Shown: positions 12,801-23,662 of the stretch, in pieces
Numbering within the stretch: position 1 is the first letter of the stretch
How the letters are laid out: the number at the start of each line of letters is the position of its first letter
DNA from: Thuidium tamariscinum
Lineage: Eukaryota; Streptophyta; Bryopsida; Hypnales; Thuidiaceae
Assembly: GCA_947034885.2 (NCBI GenBank)
Contig: OX344750.2
Span: 35,636,821 to 35,700,820 of the forward strand
DNA length: 64,000 nt
Direction of reading: 5' to 3'
The notes under the pieces: generated by a model
What the model saw: only the letters and a program-made list of their open reading frames with translations
What the model was told of the DNA's origin: nothing
Database searches by the model: none
Position numbers and translations under genes: made by a program

Positions 12801-15800
12801 ACGACAAGCGAAGACCTTGCGTGTGAGCTTTTAAAGGTCAATCAGTCAACAGTTCCTTCCACTCTGTTGATGAAAGAGGACGAGGAGGACAGTGAAGCAA
12901 CCAAGTCAGATGATAGCTATCAGCTTGGGACAGAGGCTGAAACTGACGTCGTCGTGGATCAGGCAGCAGCTGCCTTGGTTGGAATGTCTGAAATGGTATC
13001 AGGGCTAAAGAGGAGCATGTCTGAGGCCAAGGTTGATACCAAGTCATCGCCTGTCAGTGTCTTCTCTCGGTCACAGTCAGCTCGTTTACCAACTTCGTCT
13101 CCCCCATTACATGCTGTAACGGAGGCAAACCTTTGTCTGACATCTACGAGAACTGCGCGACATTTCAAAGAGAGATTAAATACAACTTTATGCAAACCGA
13201 CCACCAGGGATAAACCTCAAGACATGCAAGATGCTCACACTGGGAGGAAATGTAGGGAGCCGGCAGGTGGAGAGCCGAAGCCTCGGAGAGAGCCTACTTC
13301 ATGGACACAAGAAGAAAAGGAGAAATTTGCTGTGATTCTTCAAGAATATGGCAAAGACTGGGCACTCCTGCACGAGAGTTTACCTTCAAAATCATTGACT
13401 CAGATTAAAACCTACTTTCAGAATTCTAAAGCTAGATCAAGGTTGCCTGCATCAGACAAGCTTTTGACTGGGGCTCGATGTGATTCAGCAAGTCGAAAGC
13501 GAAAAGTTGATGACTACGAGTCATCAAGGAGAGCTGCGGAATTGGCACTACCTGTTAAACAGAAGGTCCGAGGCAATGTGGCCGTTCCTGATGTAGATAA
13601 TACTGCTCAGAAAGAAGATACCCTTCTGGGGTCTGCATCAGTTTCAGGAATGACCGGAGCTGGAGCGGATTTACTTGCATATGCAGCTCGTTTTGGTACT
13701 TTTCCTGGACAGCCAGTTGATCAGGACACATTAAGTCTGAACGGGATGCAGCACTTAGCTCGCCAAAGAGTTTCTGCAAATTCTTATACCCAGGTATATT
13801 GACATAGACGCTCTTTGTATTCCTTTTTAATGCTGTGGACTGGTTAGTTGTCAGTTTAAAGATATGTTATTCTCTTTGTCTACTACTGAGTTTGGGAGGG
13901 AAACGAATTTAGTTATGGTAGAGCGTGCAGATACTGTCTTTGCATTCTTGCCCATCGTAGATATTACTGTGAACATGTTCCCATTCCTAACAGTTTTAGC
14001 ACCCTCTTTCAGGGCCTTTAAGGACGAAGATGCCCATATAAAGCATGTAGTTTAGTAGTTTTGAATACTTCATATAGGGATTTCCTTAATTCAATTAATT
14101 ATTCTTTTTAACCTTCACAGGCAATGTTCTTCACACAGTCTAATGGTAGAAATATATTCCCCATATATATTTTACTTCCCACAATATGATAAATCAAAAC
14201 CATATATCCTTTTCCTTACAGGGCGAACCCCTGCATGCGTATAGGCTGAAACTACTGCCTCGAAGTTGTCCTTCCAATCTTCTTTTTTCTGTAAAAATTA
14301 GAAGAGTTAAATGTAAATTATTGTCTATTTGCTGGGAAAACTTCAGATTTTTCTATCACAATCTTCGGTCTCTTATCAGTCCCTAATCTTCATCTCAATA
14401 CAAAATCAGTAGAACCATAGGAACTCTTTGATTATACTTTTTCTTCCTTTCTGAAGATTTATTTTTTATCAAGAAATATATAATTTATCTTTAACTGAAA
14501 CATCCATTTACTAAGTCATTTGATTTAAAAGTGTAGTTTTTGTGTTTGTCCTTAATCCAATGATTTGTTGGACTCAAATTCAGAAGAGGTCATTAGCAAG
14601 TTGGCATCTCATTTCGATGACGAAGAGATATTTCGGTAAATTCTATCACCATGGTATAGTAAAACTCATCCCTGAGCTTGAACATGCCTTTTTTTGTAGG
14701 GAACTCACGACGGACATCAAGTCTTTCGACCTGGAGCGCGGCCTGCATTACCGTCCTCAGTCGCTCCCCGTCCTCACAGTGCGGGTGGTATTCTACAGCA
14801 GCTTTCTGGTCCAGGGCCATCGAAGGCAGTTGGCTCTGACCCTCAGTCACACTCTCCAGGTGTAGTACCCCAAGCTGGGCCACCAGAAGCAATTCACCAG
14901 GTTGCTCAGCAGGTGCAACAGGTAACTCCGATATAGTACAAGTTTATTTACTATTAAGTCATTTTCAAGCATTCTCATGTAATTTTCGAATATTATTATT
15001 GCGAATTATATTTAGTGGAGTCTACCGTTGCTTTCACAAATAGATCTATGTTTTTCTTTTTTCTTCAGAGAGTCGCGCATGTTAATTCATGTTCGGTTTT
15101 TCCGGAATCTCACATTGATCCACCTCCATCTGCTTATGTAATATTGGCAAGAATATTTCAAAGTCTGGAGTAGAAGACCGTACAATGACAGTGGAGGCTA
15201 TTTGTTTATTGCAGATGCTTCAACAGCAGCAACATCTTCAGAAGCAATTGACTCTTCTTATACAGCAACAAGCAGCTCTTCCACAGAATTTGTTGCCACA
15301 GCACCAGCAAGCCACTCAGCAAACTTTGCAAGCTGTACGGCCTCTTGAAGAGAAGGCACGTCTTGTTAAATTTTAGATATAGAATTAAGTTGTGACATTT
15401 TTAATGACAATTATTTGATGTCTGTAAGTAAACGCTAATGAGAAACCTTTTATTTGGGTACAGCTCCACCAAGTCGTACAACAATTACAACAGCAGTATG
15501 AACTTCAAGGGCGAGGTCAGACCCCGAGTCAAGAGGGAGAGATTCAAAGTACTATGCATTTTCAGCAGCAGCAGCAGGCACCTTCAGCACGGGGTATCTT
15601 GAAAGTGAAACCCATTCGAGGTGCTGTATCTAAACCTTTGGATCTGGCATCTTCACCACCCTCAGGGGTTTTCTCAAATCAAAATAAACCTCAAAATGAA
15701 GACATCCAATTACAGCAGGAGGATCACTCTTTGTCACTGGGAATAGGAACGATTCCCGCTGTGACAGCTGGGAGTTCTGCTAGACTCCAAGAAACCCTTG

Positions 15801-16672
15801 CCAAGACAGTTGAGCTACAGGACAGTGACACTGATACCGATTGTGAAGGCATGGGAAGTAGGCCGATTGTGACGGAGGATTCACACCAGCGTCTGAGTAT
15901 AGTTCATTCCACCTCTTCTGGACAACAGCAAGGCGCGGCGCAGAGCACCACCTCGACTTTATCGAGTGATTCGGAGCAAGTGAAATCTCGGGATGTGAAG
16001 CTGTTTGGTCAGTCTCTTTTATCCAAGCCCTCATCGTCGCCCTCAAGTGTGCCACGCTCCGCTGGTAGTGCTATGCAAGAATTTCTCAATCCCAACACCA
16101 CTTCCGTTCCCGCGGCCGCCGTGACATTTCCTACTGGAACTTTGTCTAAAGGGTTCAGGACTTCTGAATCTCTCCCTTCGGCGTTTGGGAGGGTTTCTTC
16201 TTCCTCGACTCTCGCAGAGGGGCAGCCGAATGCATGGCCGGGCGTGAGTACTCAGTTGGGTCAGTATGGAGCGTGGAGTACGACGAGCAGCCTTCAGCTA
16301 TCTGGTGTCACTGAACTGACCAGGAAAGAACCAGGGGATTCAGAAAGTATCCAAGAAACTGTGACATCCATCGCTGCAGCACGATTAGATCGTGATCATT
16401 CTGACGCTCAAGCCATAGTTTTGGCACCCCAGCAACAGGCTGTAGCAGGGGATCATAACAAGGATGATGAACACCTCGACAGCGAGAGTGGGAACTTGAG
16501 CACGGGTCCACTAGAAACAACACCAATGATTTGTGATGCTGCAAATGATGATAAAAGTGTTGAAACTACTTCAATTTCAGACCCAGCTGATCAATGTCAA
16601 ATGGAATCCGATCCAACAACTCAGCCAGCGTCCCTTCCGGCTGCGGTCGCAGGGCATGGGCAATGGGGGTGA
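6882..16672 (+). CDS. PWR: POWERDRESS/N-CoR-like triple-SANT nuclear protein (nine coding exons)
   Basis: Inferred coding exons are 6882-7137, 7367-9205, 9413-10855, 10961-11841, 12137-12403, 12588-13793, 14700-14921, 15215-15334 and 15464-16672. All junctions are GT-AG and keep one frame, giving about 2,480 aa. The N-terminus is Ser/Arg/Asp-rich and disordered. A coiled coil spans about 848-876 (EIDSVKKEIAQIESEL). A conserved basic block follows at about 1040-1145. SANT1 starts near 1248 (NPWTAEEKKIF), SANT2 near 1477 (SQWTDGERELF) and SANT3 near 1800 (SWTQEEKEKF). A Gln-rich region and a KLFGQSLL motif near 2257 come later. This order fits plant POWERDRESS (At3g52250), an N-CoR/SMRT relative that works with the deacetylase HDA9 in histone H3 deacetylation. 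The ATG at 6882 is chosen because the reading continues smoothly into exon 2 and an upstream in-frame stop lies at 6861. The exact C-terminus and exon 8 donor are uncertain. Confidence 0.85.
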
Positions 16673-17350
16673 AGACTTGGGGTCTGACCGTCTTCAAATT
16701 TATTCAGGCAGTTTGGTCGAGTGGCGTCTTGCAATCTCGAGCATGGACGTTGCAAGGGATGATTTCCCATCTCCCACACTTTCTGACAGCGAAGAGCTAG
16801 TGGAGGCTCCTCTGCAAATTAGAGGAGGTGATCCCGACCTGCTGGCTATTGCTTTGAGAAACCTCGACTCCGAATGGCGTGTGCTGTGCAAGTTGCATCG
16901 TCCCACAGTGACATCTGCAAGAGGAGAAAGGATGAGCGCGCGTGGGCTAGTTTGTGGAGTAGAGTTACGATGACTCTGGCTCCATGGACCCCATGTATAG
17001 AACGGGTTTTCCAAGATTATTGGCGAAGTCCTGCCTATGCTATTGAGAAACCGATCTGAGTTGTGGTTTAGCTGGATGGTGAAGCCAACAATAGGCGATT
17101 TGAATTCATGCCCTGCAGACCTTATAGCTGTTAGCATTGGTGTTGATAGTATGAAGCGTTTGCGCATTTGATTGAAAAGTCTTAGAAAGATGCATGAAAA
17201 TGCAGGTCTCTTCTTTGTACAGGGCAACCTCCTTATGCCTTCGTATTATATGCCCTCTTATCCCATTTTATTTTCTTTCACTATGGGTTGGTGAAGAAGT
17301 TGCTCGCGGTTTTGCGACCAACAAAAATCCTCTAGAGTAGGAAGCACGTG
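16673..17350 (+). other. 3' region of the PWR-like gene, with an alternative open frame
   Basis: After the stop at 16670-16672, another frame, overlapping from 16533, stays open to 16973. Its reading (SSMDVARDDFPSPTLSDSEE, then a Leu-rich stretch) looks protein-like. Either this is 3' UTR or the real transcript enters this frame by splicing. AT-rich sequence from about 17200 suggests the gene ends before 17350. No clear polyadenylation site was fixed. Confidence 0.45.
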
Positions 17351-17830
17351 ATCTTTTTATTCAGTATTTATTCAAGTTCCTGTGGTTCTTTCAAGCTTCG
17401 TTCAATCTCGAGACCACTGATCTGTCTGTGCGCTCTCTTATTAATTTCTTCTATTCTGAAGTCACTGAATTTCATTTTATTTTTGTTCCCTGTTTCATTT
17501 CCTTCTTCGATGCCAGTTCGGTTTACTAATTTCATTTCTTGTCGGTTTGTCAAATGCCATGTCATGCTGGTCTGAAATTTCTGCGGAATTTGCATTTCAT
17601 TTTCAGTTCTCAATTTGTGTTTCATTTTTTTATTTTGTGAATTTTCATTTTTCGTTTTTGTCTTCACAATTCGCATCAATTTTTGTTCTTGTTTGTTAAG
17701 TTTGATTTCACTTCTCTTTCTCAATTTTCATTTCCTTCTTCTATGTGAATTCTCATTTCTTTTTCTTTGTTCTCAATTTGCACTTGGTTTTCATTTCTGA
17801 GATTTCACATGAATCTCAATGAAAAAAATC
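17350..17830. repeat. Low-complexity TTCATTTC/GAAATGAA-type tract
   Basis: About 480 bp dominated by degenerate repeats of ATTTCATTTC, TTTCATTTTC and close variants, with interspersed CAATTTG words. Translation of the minus strand gives a Lys/Asn/Glu/Met-rich frame (17368-17724) that simply mirrors the repeat. It looks like a decayed minisatellite. Confidence 0.6.
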
Positions 17831-19349
17831 TGAGATTTCATTCCATTTCGGGTTTTGAGATTGCATCACCAATGTCTCTGACTTTCTATTTCATTTCTGA
17901 GTCTTGTGGTTCAATCACTTCTTGCCTTCTTCACCTATTATTCGTTTTGTCAATACTGCATAGACTAGATTAGTGAAGGAAATGCAAATTTACGTGACAA
18001 TGTTGTTGCTTCTGAGACATGCAACATTTGCAAATGTTAAAATGATATTGAAATGAAAGATGCTATCTATTGAGATATCAATCCACCAGTGCATGTCTTG
18101 TCATATCTAGCACAAATTCTGTATTAAAGTATTCAAATTTAACATTAAAAAGGTCTAATTTTGGTGAGCATCCACAAAGTACTTTGTAACAAATTTCTTA
18201 TATTTCTTATATAAAGCAAGCAATTAGAAAGCATGTGTATTATTTAGTAGCATAGTCATGTTTATAGTTCATAGTGTGTTGTACTAAGATAAAAGTGACA
18301 TGTTTCCTACTAAAGTAAATTTGGACATCAAACTATATACTTCGATTTTTCAATAACAAATACAAAGTATATTATTTAGAAAAATGCATTGATTTCAATT
18401 TTTTTCTTCATTTTTTGTAGGATTCCAAAGTTTGAAAATTGCAGTCCCTATACACAAATTTTGTTCTTATGAGGTGCACTTCAAAAAGATGAGGTCCCCG
18501 TATAGAAAGATTGTTGAAAAAAGCAAGTGGTTAGGAGTCATGTAAATAGAGCTAGAAATGGGATCTCTTAGTAAGTGTTTAGATCTTTATTCCAAATGCG
18601 GGCATCTGGCTTGAAAGATAAAAGACTCAACTACTACAAGCAATTTTAGTATGACTAAGGTCCAATATTAACCTCAAAAAAGTAGTCAATGACTACATAT
18701 TAGGTAGATGCCAACTTGTTGACAAAGAATCATCTAAGTGAAAGTATGGACACCATTATAGTAGAGGACTAGTACTCATTATAGTTGGATCTTAGTAGGA
18801 GTCAATAAAACACTTAAGAATCTCTTCAAATGCATTTTCTAAACAACTCACAAATAAATTATAAATTTTCACAATGCTAAAAATTAGTGATCCTATAAGA
18901 ATATGGTATATATTCGATATGAATTTGTAAGGGTCATGTAAGGAAAGGAATCACAATTGGATTCATATAAAATAACTACACCTAAAATTGCACAAATAAG
19001 CAATTGAGAACAATTGCCATTATAATATTGGAAAACGTTTTGTAGGGTCGTATTGATAGTGAAGAAGAGATTCTAAATTCCCTTAGAATGCATTTTTTGG
19101 ACACCAAATGAATAAACTATAAATTTTCAAAGTCATAAAAATAGGTGTTCCTAAAAGCAATCATAGACTCTTATGAACAATGAGAGTACATATTAGGCAA
19201 GAATATCCAATGTACAATTTTAGAAAGTGTGTGATTTTAGGTATAGTTACCTTAGTCAAGTAGGAAATTCTCCACCACTAAGATTGTATCATATTCATCA
19301 CTTTTTAGTTTTGATTACAAAAAATGAAGTTGCTCATAGTGAAGTGAAA
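17831..19349. other. AT-rich intergenic DNA with a dispersed repeat
   Basis: No gene is recognisable. A segment at about 18820-18900 (AATGCATTTTCTAAACAACTC ... AAATTATAAATTTTCA) resembles 19080-19145 and also 63360-63420. It is therefore a dispersed repeat family with at least three local members. Confidence 0.5.
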
Positions 19350-19730
19350 ATGTAGGAATTGTGTTAAAATTCATATTTCAAACCTCAATTAGGGATAGTA
19401 GAAAAAAAAAAATTTAATCCAATCTACAATAATTTAGGAAATCAAACTAAGTTTTACCTCCAAAAATCCATTTGAGGTTTCAAAACTCCACCCAAAAGTT
19501 ATGGACAAATTTTAGAGGGGTTGGAAGGGACATTTTTCTCAACTTTTTCAAACACCATCTTTGAAATTTGTTTGTAACTTTTTGGTGGAGTCTCAAAATC
19601 TCAAACAAGTTTTTGGGAATAAAACTTACCTTGATTCTCCAACTTTTTAAAGGTTACAATAATTTAAAAATATATATTCTACTATACCTAAATGAGGTTT
19701 GAAATTTGAATTTTAACACATATCCCACAT
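19350..19730. mobile_element. Foldback MITE, 381 bp
   Basis: The two halves are near mirror images. The left end ATGTAGGAATTGTGTTAAAA matches the reverse complement of the right end (TTTTAACACATATCCCACAT). Similarity continues through AAACCTCAATTAGGGATAGTAG, ACTAAGTTTTACCTCCAAAAA and CAAAACTCCACCCAAAAGTTA on the left and their complements on the right, so arms are about 170 bp with a loop near 19525-19570. No coding capacity. Superfamily not assigned. Confidence 0.75.
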
Positions 19731-20032
19731 GGGTTGTTTTACCTACCACTACCCCACTTGTATAAAGAGCTTCTCTTCTCACCCTCAATTATACAAAATT
19801 GACTTAGTGGCTTCAATTAAAACATGACCCAAAATTAAGTATGCAACACAAAAGCTACTTCAATGGTTAAATTTTCCAAGTGAATATTGTGTAGTCTAAT
19901 ACATTGTACTTAGCTCTATTACCATTTGTTGACTTGGTTGACAATGATCTCATAGCTTCTATTAAAACCACAATATTTGACATAACAACAAAAGGTGAGC
20001 AAGAATAGGGAATATAAAATCCTCAAGTTGTA

Positions 20033-20738
20033 GGGTGATTGCAAGAAACACTTGTCTATTTTTTGTCCCCTTGACCTCCAACAGGTAGTTTTTTGCACAT
20101 AACTTTTGCATAGTTTGTTTGTTTGTCTTGAAATTTGGAATGAAGGTGCACACAAAAGTTTTAGATGTTGAGTAATTTTTTCAATATTCTTAAAATTATT
20201 TTACTATTTTTAAACTGCCCTCAATTGGGTGTCTACTTTGGCCATTTTGGGGTTTTTAATCGTGTTTTTGACCCCAAAATCCAAATTTGAAGCCACAAAT
20301 TGGACAAGGTGGAGGTTTACTAACATTACAAGGATTGATGATGAATTTTTATGATATTAGAAACATGTCTATTACACACATGGGGTCAAAGTGACCTTCC
20401 TAGGTACAAAGGCTATGAAGAGGGAAAAGTTTTCCTAGAAGAATTTTTTATTGCACTGAGAGCACAATCTTGTCTAGAAAAATGAATTTTATAAAAATAA
20501 TTTTTTGAATTTTTTTTGAATTACTAAAAATGAAAAAGTTCACAACCCCCTTTTATGCTATTTTCTACTACTAGTGGCCTCTATAGTACTTTGTAGTAGT
20601 TTACAATACTATAAGACGGTTAAGATTTGCAGGTGTAGTGCTAACACACAGTACTAATAGTTTCATGCAGTATGGCTAGTCATGTGGCCAAAAACTACAT
20701 TTTTGAAACCAAAATGTAAAGTGTTTCTTGCAATCACC
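20033..20738. mobile_element. TIR element of the GGGTGATTGCAAGAAACACTT family, copy 1 (706 bp)
   Basis: The left end, preceded by TA, reads GGGTGATTGCAAGAAACACT; the right end is AGTGTTTCTTGCAATCACC. The same termini occur at 56266-57441 and 62100-63178. The interior has no credible ORF. TA at the left flank agrees with the TA duplication shown for copy 3; the right flank (TTG) has decayed. Confidence 0.7.
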
Positions 20739-20975
20739 TTGAAATTAAAGCAATCTACAAAGTCCTCGGAAGGTTGTGCAATGACCTTCCAAAGGGTTGA
20801 GATCGATTTTCTGTAATGACTTCTCCATAGCCCTCTAGAGAATCCACATTTTTTGTAATGCACAATGCCATTGCTACCAACATGGGCAATTGCTCTGAGC
20901 ATTCTCAGTTGGATCCTTCGTTCCTCGTGGTGAATTTGCAAACACTGAATGTGGCCTTCACCAACACGTAGTTTT

Positions 20976-21206
20976 AAATCCTACCATCGAAGGTGGGCCT
21001 ACTGGCTGGATTTACCCCAAGGGAAAAAGTTGAAATTTTTCATTTTTTTCAATTTCTGAATTCATCTTTAGAATCAGAGACCCCAAATTAGTTATAGAGG
21101 CCCCCGACATGTCAAAAAAACCAACACAAATATAAACCCTAAACCCTTGTCCACCCCTAGTAAATTGAGATTTATCCCGCTGGCCCACCTTCGATGGTAG
21201 GATTTT
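20976..21206. mobile_element. Short TIR element, about 230 bp
   Basis: AAATCCTACCATCGAAGGTG followed by GGCC at 20976-21000 is repeated in inverse at about 21182-21205 (GGCCCACCTTCGATGGTAGG, then ATTT). Termini are about 24 bp and nearly perfect, which suggests a fairly recent element. Inside there is no ORF of note. The flanks give no clear duplication beyond a T-run. Confidence 0.65.
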
Positions 21207-22540
21207 CCGTTCAGCTTCCCCAACTTGTGGCGAGCGAGGCTCATCCCGACAGAGCGACGGCTGTGAGCTAGTGTAGGGCCACATTTTGTGACGGAGAACT
21301 TCGCTTGAAATTTGCAATTGAATTGTGTGCGTGGAGGGTTCACTGATTCCTGTGGCTTGCATGCATTCTTCCGCCCATGCCAGGACTTGGCGTGTAAGGA
21401 GGGCAGATCGAAAGCAATGCAAGCAGGACGGTGATGCAATGTTTGGGGTTTTCGCAGTGGTGCTATATATGGGGCTTGTGGTGTTGCTTCTCATTTTCAG
21501 AAGCTACAACGTACGTACAGGCAGCCGCACCTCCCTCACTTGGAAATCAGTTCTGCACTCACCTTAGGATCGGGTCGGAGGAAAGCTCGTACGTGGACGC
21601 TGACATCGATCGTTTCACAGGGAAGTGCGCCACGCGCGCGCAAGGACGAGATCGACCGCAGCCTCGGAGGAAGAACATCTGAGCGGAGTTGGTGGTCGGG
21701 GCAAAGTGGACTTGGTCACACGTACTGCTTGGGAGAAACGAAGTTAACTGGGGAGTGTGAGGATAGAGGAGCTGCCATGCTTCAGGGTGGGAAAGTCCTC
21801 CGCTGGTACGGTTGCCAGAGGTTTCAATTGCCACGGAGTTGGTGCAGGCTTTGGCAAGTTTTGAGTCCATTTTCCATGCGCTGACTAGATTCTCCATTTT
21901 GATTGTGGGTGTGGTATTGTGGATTGGGTTCACTTTGCTTACTTGGATGGAGTGCAGGTGAAGACAATTATACTGCATTTGTCACTGGCACATCAAGAAG
22001 CTTTTGTGGAGGTGTAAGGGCCATCTTCCATGTGAACCGGGGCTGGTAGAACTTGCCAGGGAGAGCTACAGTGAGAAGTGGGTGATGACACTTCTATGTG
22101 GACCTGGTGGGTGGAGAGATGTCCAGTAAGAAAAGCACATGTAGCAGTTCCCTTGAAGTTCGATCAAGCTTCACCAATGGGCATGTTCACCAATATCAGT
22201 GAAACTTCAAACCCTCCTTCTCCGCTCACCAAGTCAGGTAACACATTTGGTGGGAGCTTCTTGTCTGCTAGCTCTTTTGCTACCGACCCAGTTCACATGG
22301 AAGTTGGGCCTAAGTTACCAGGGGCGAGATCATGGGCCAATTCAAAGGCCAAAATAGTCCCAAAGGAAAATGCTCTACAATATGGTTGTCATTAGATGTT
22401 TACAAGGCCTCGACATTGAATAGAGGTAGTAGCCCTTCACCCTATAAGGACGTGGCCCCTACAACCAAGGTAGTTTCCAAAATTCTTCAATTAGTATTTC
22501 AATTGGTGCATTTTCTTTATCTATAGTCAACAATGAAGTC
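21207..22540. other. GC-richer island, no recognisable gene
   Basis: This stretch has near-genic composition (GGCGAGCGAGG, CGCGCGCAAGG) unlike its AT-rich surroundings. Short overlapping frames exist on both strands; one at 21325-21567 (+) includes a hydrophobic run FAVVLYMGLVVLLLIF. None has a recognisable domain or clear splice structure. It may be a gene fragment, a non-coding transcript or decayed transposon sequence. Confidence 0.35.
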
Positions 22541-22799
22541 ATCCATCGGACCATTCTAGGCCGAAGCATCCTTGCAAGGTTAAACGTCTATATAGATGTT
22601 TTGTGTCCGATGGATGATAAAGAATCTTTCCTTGTAGGACAAAAGTGCAGCTATTCATCCTTAGTATTAGGGATGGAAAGGGGTGGACCTTCTACAATAC
22701 TTTGACTTCCAATAAGTCTATCTGACTTATTCAAAGTAAATAATGTCACAAGGTATCAGAATGTATGGTTTTCACGGCCACTCGTTCATCTTTCAAGAG

Positions 22800-23662
22800 T
22801 TAACCCCTCATTGTTCATGGCCTTTTTTGAGTTTCTATGAATTTGCTCGTTCTAAATTGAACAAAAAACCAACATTTTGATCAACTCACTACAAGAATGG
22901 GGTCTTTTAAGTAGTGCCCAAGACATCAAGTCTTTTAAGTAATGTCTTTTAATGCGTCTTTTAAGTAAAATTTTACTGAAAAGACAGTCTCTTTGATAAA
23001 ATTTTACTTAAAAGATGCATTAAAAGACATTACTTAAAAGACATGATGTCTAGGACACTACTTAAAAGACCCCATTCCCTTGTAGTGACTTCATCAGTTT
23101 AAAAAAAATGTAACCGTAGAAATTCAAACTAGACATGTTAAAGATTACTTTTGAAAAAGAAAATACAACAATATCACTTATGGGTTAAAAGATTATAATG
23201 TTTGATTATGAGGGTGTTAAAGCTGCAAAAGGGGCTCAAAGTCTTTGGATCCTTTTTTCGCATGTCAAATCTAAGAAGTTGGTTACTAAAAAAGTATGAG
23301 GTTAAAGGGCCTAACATGGGTAATCGCATTCAATTTGTGGCTTCTCAAAATCTACTCTACAATTTTTTGAAATGAATTTCTAATGTGTTTTTTTCTCAAA
23401 AATCTAGTATGTTTGAGGCTCATTTCCAAAAGCCCTCAATACTATAGAAAGTCAAGATTGCAACCAATGCCATTGCATAAAATCTTGAATTGAAAAATCA
23501 TAATCAATCAATTTCAAGATTGGAATTTGATCCTTAAACTAGACTTCATAATGAAGTTTTCAAAAGTATAAAATACTAAAAAATTGCTACTTGCTTAGGT
23601 TTTATTTATTTTCAAAGTTTTGCAAACACCAAATTTTGGTGCCTTAGGCAATTAGAGATCAA
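22800..23662. mobile_element. TTAA-flanked repeat, family B, copy 2 (interrupted)
   Basis: The element begins TTAACCCCTCATTG at 22800 and ends GCAATTAGAGATCAA at 23662. Its interior matches the reverse complement of 51107-51768 over long blocks, for example ATTTGCTCGTTCTAAATTGA and GTAGAAATTCAAACTAGAC. A CACTA-type miniature element (22887-23087) interrupts it. Removing that insert restores collinearity with the other copy. Non-coding. Confidence 0.65.
22887..23087. mobile_element. CACTA-type (En/Spm-like) MITE, 201 bp, with 3-bp TSD
   Basis: It starts CACTACAAGAATGGGGTC and ends GACCCCATTCCCTTGTAGTG, the hallmark CACTA terminus. The flanks carry a 3-bp duplication, ACT at 22884-22886 and ACT at 23088-23090, as expected for CACTA elements. 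Almost the entire element is a hairpin. Each arm holds three or four copies of GTCTTTTAAGTA or a close variant, resembling the subterminal transposase-binding repeats of CACTA elements. Non-autonomous. Confidence 0.88.

Noticed and set aside
16700-17227. 175-aa minus-strand ORF
   Set aside because: Antisense to the PWR 3' region; no recognisable domain and no separate promoter signal.
17368-17724. 118-aa Lys/Glu/Asn/Met-rich minus-strand ORF
   Set aside because: It mirrors the degenerate TTCATTTC repeat tract; such periodic composition is not evidence for a protein.
21012-21494. 160-aa minus-strand ORF near the GC island
   Set aside because: It overlaps the small TIR element and has no recognisable motif or splice pattern; too weak to call a gene.
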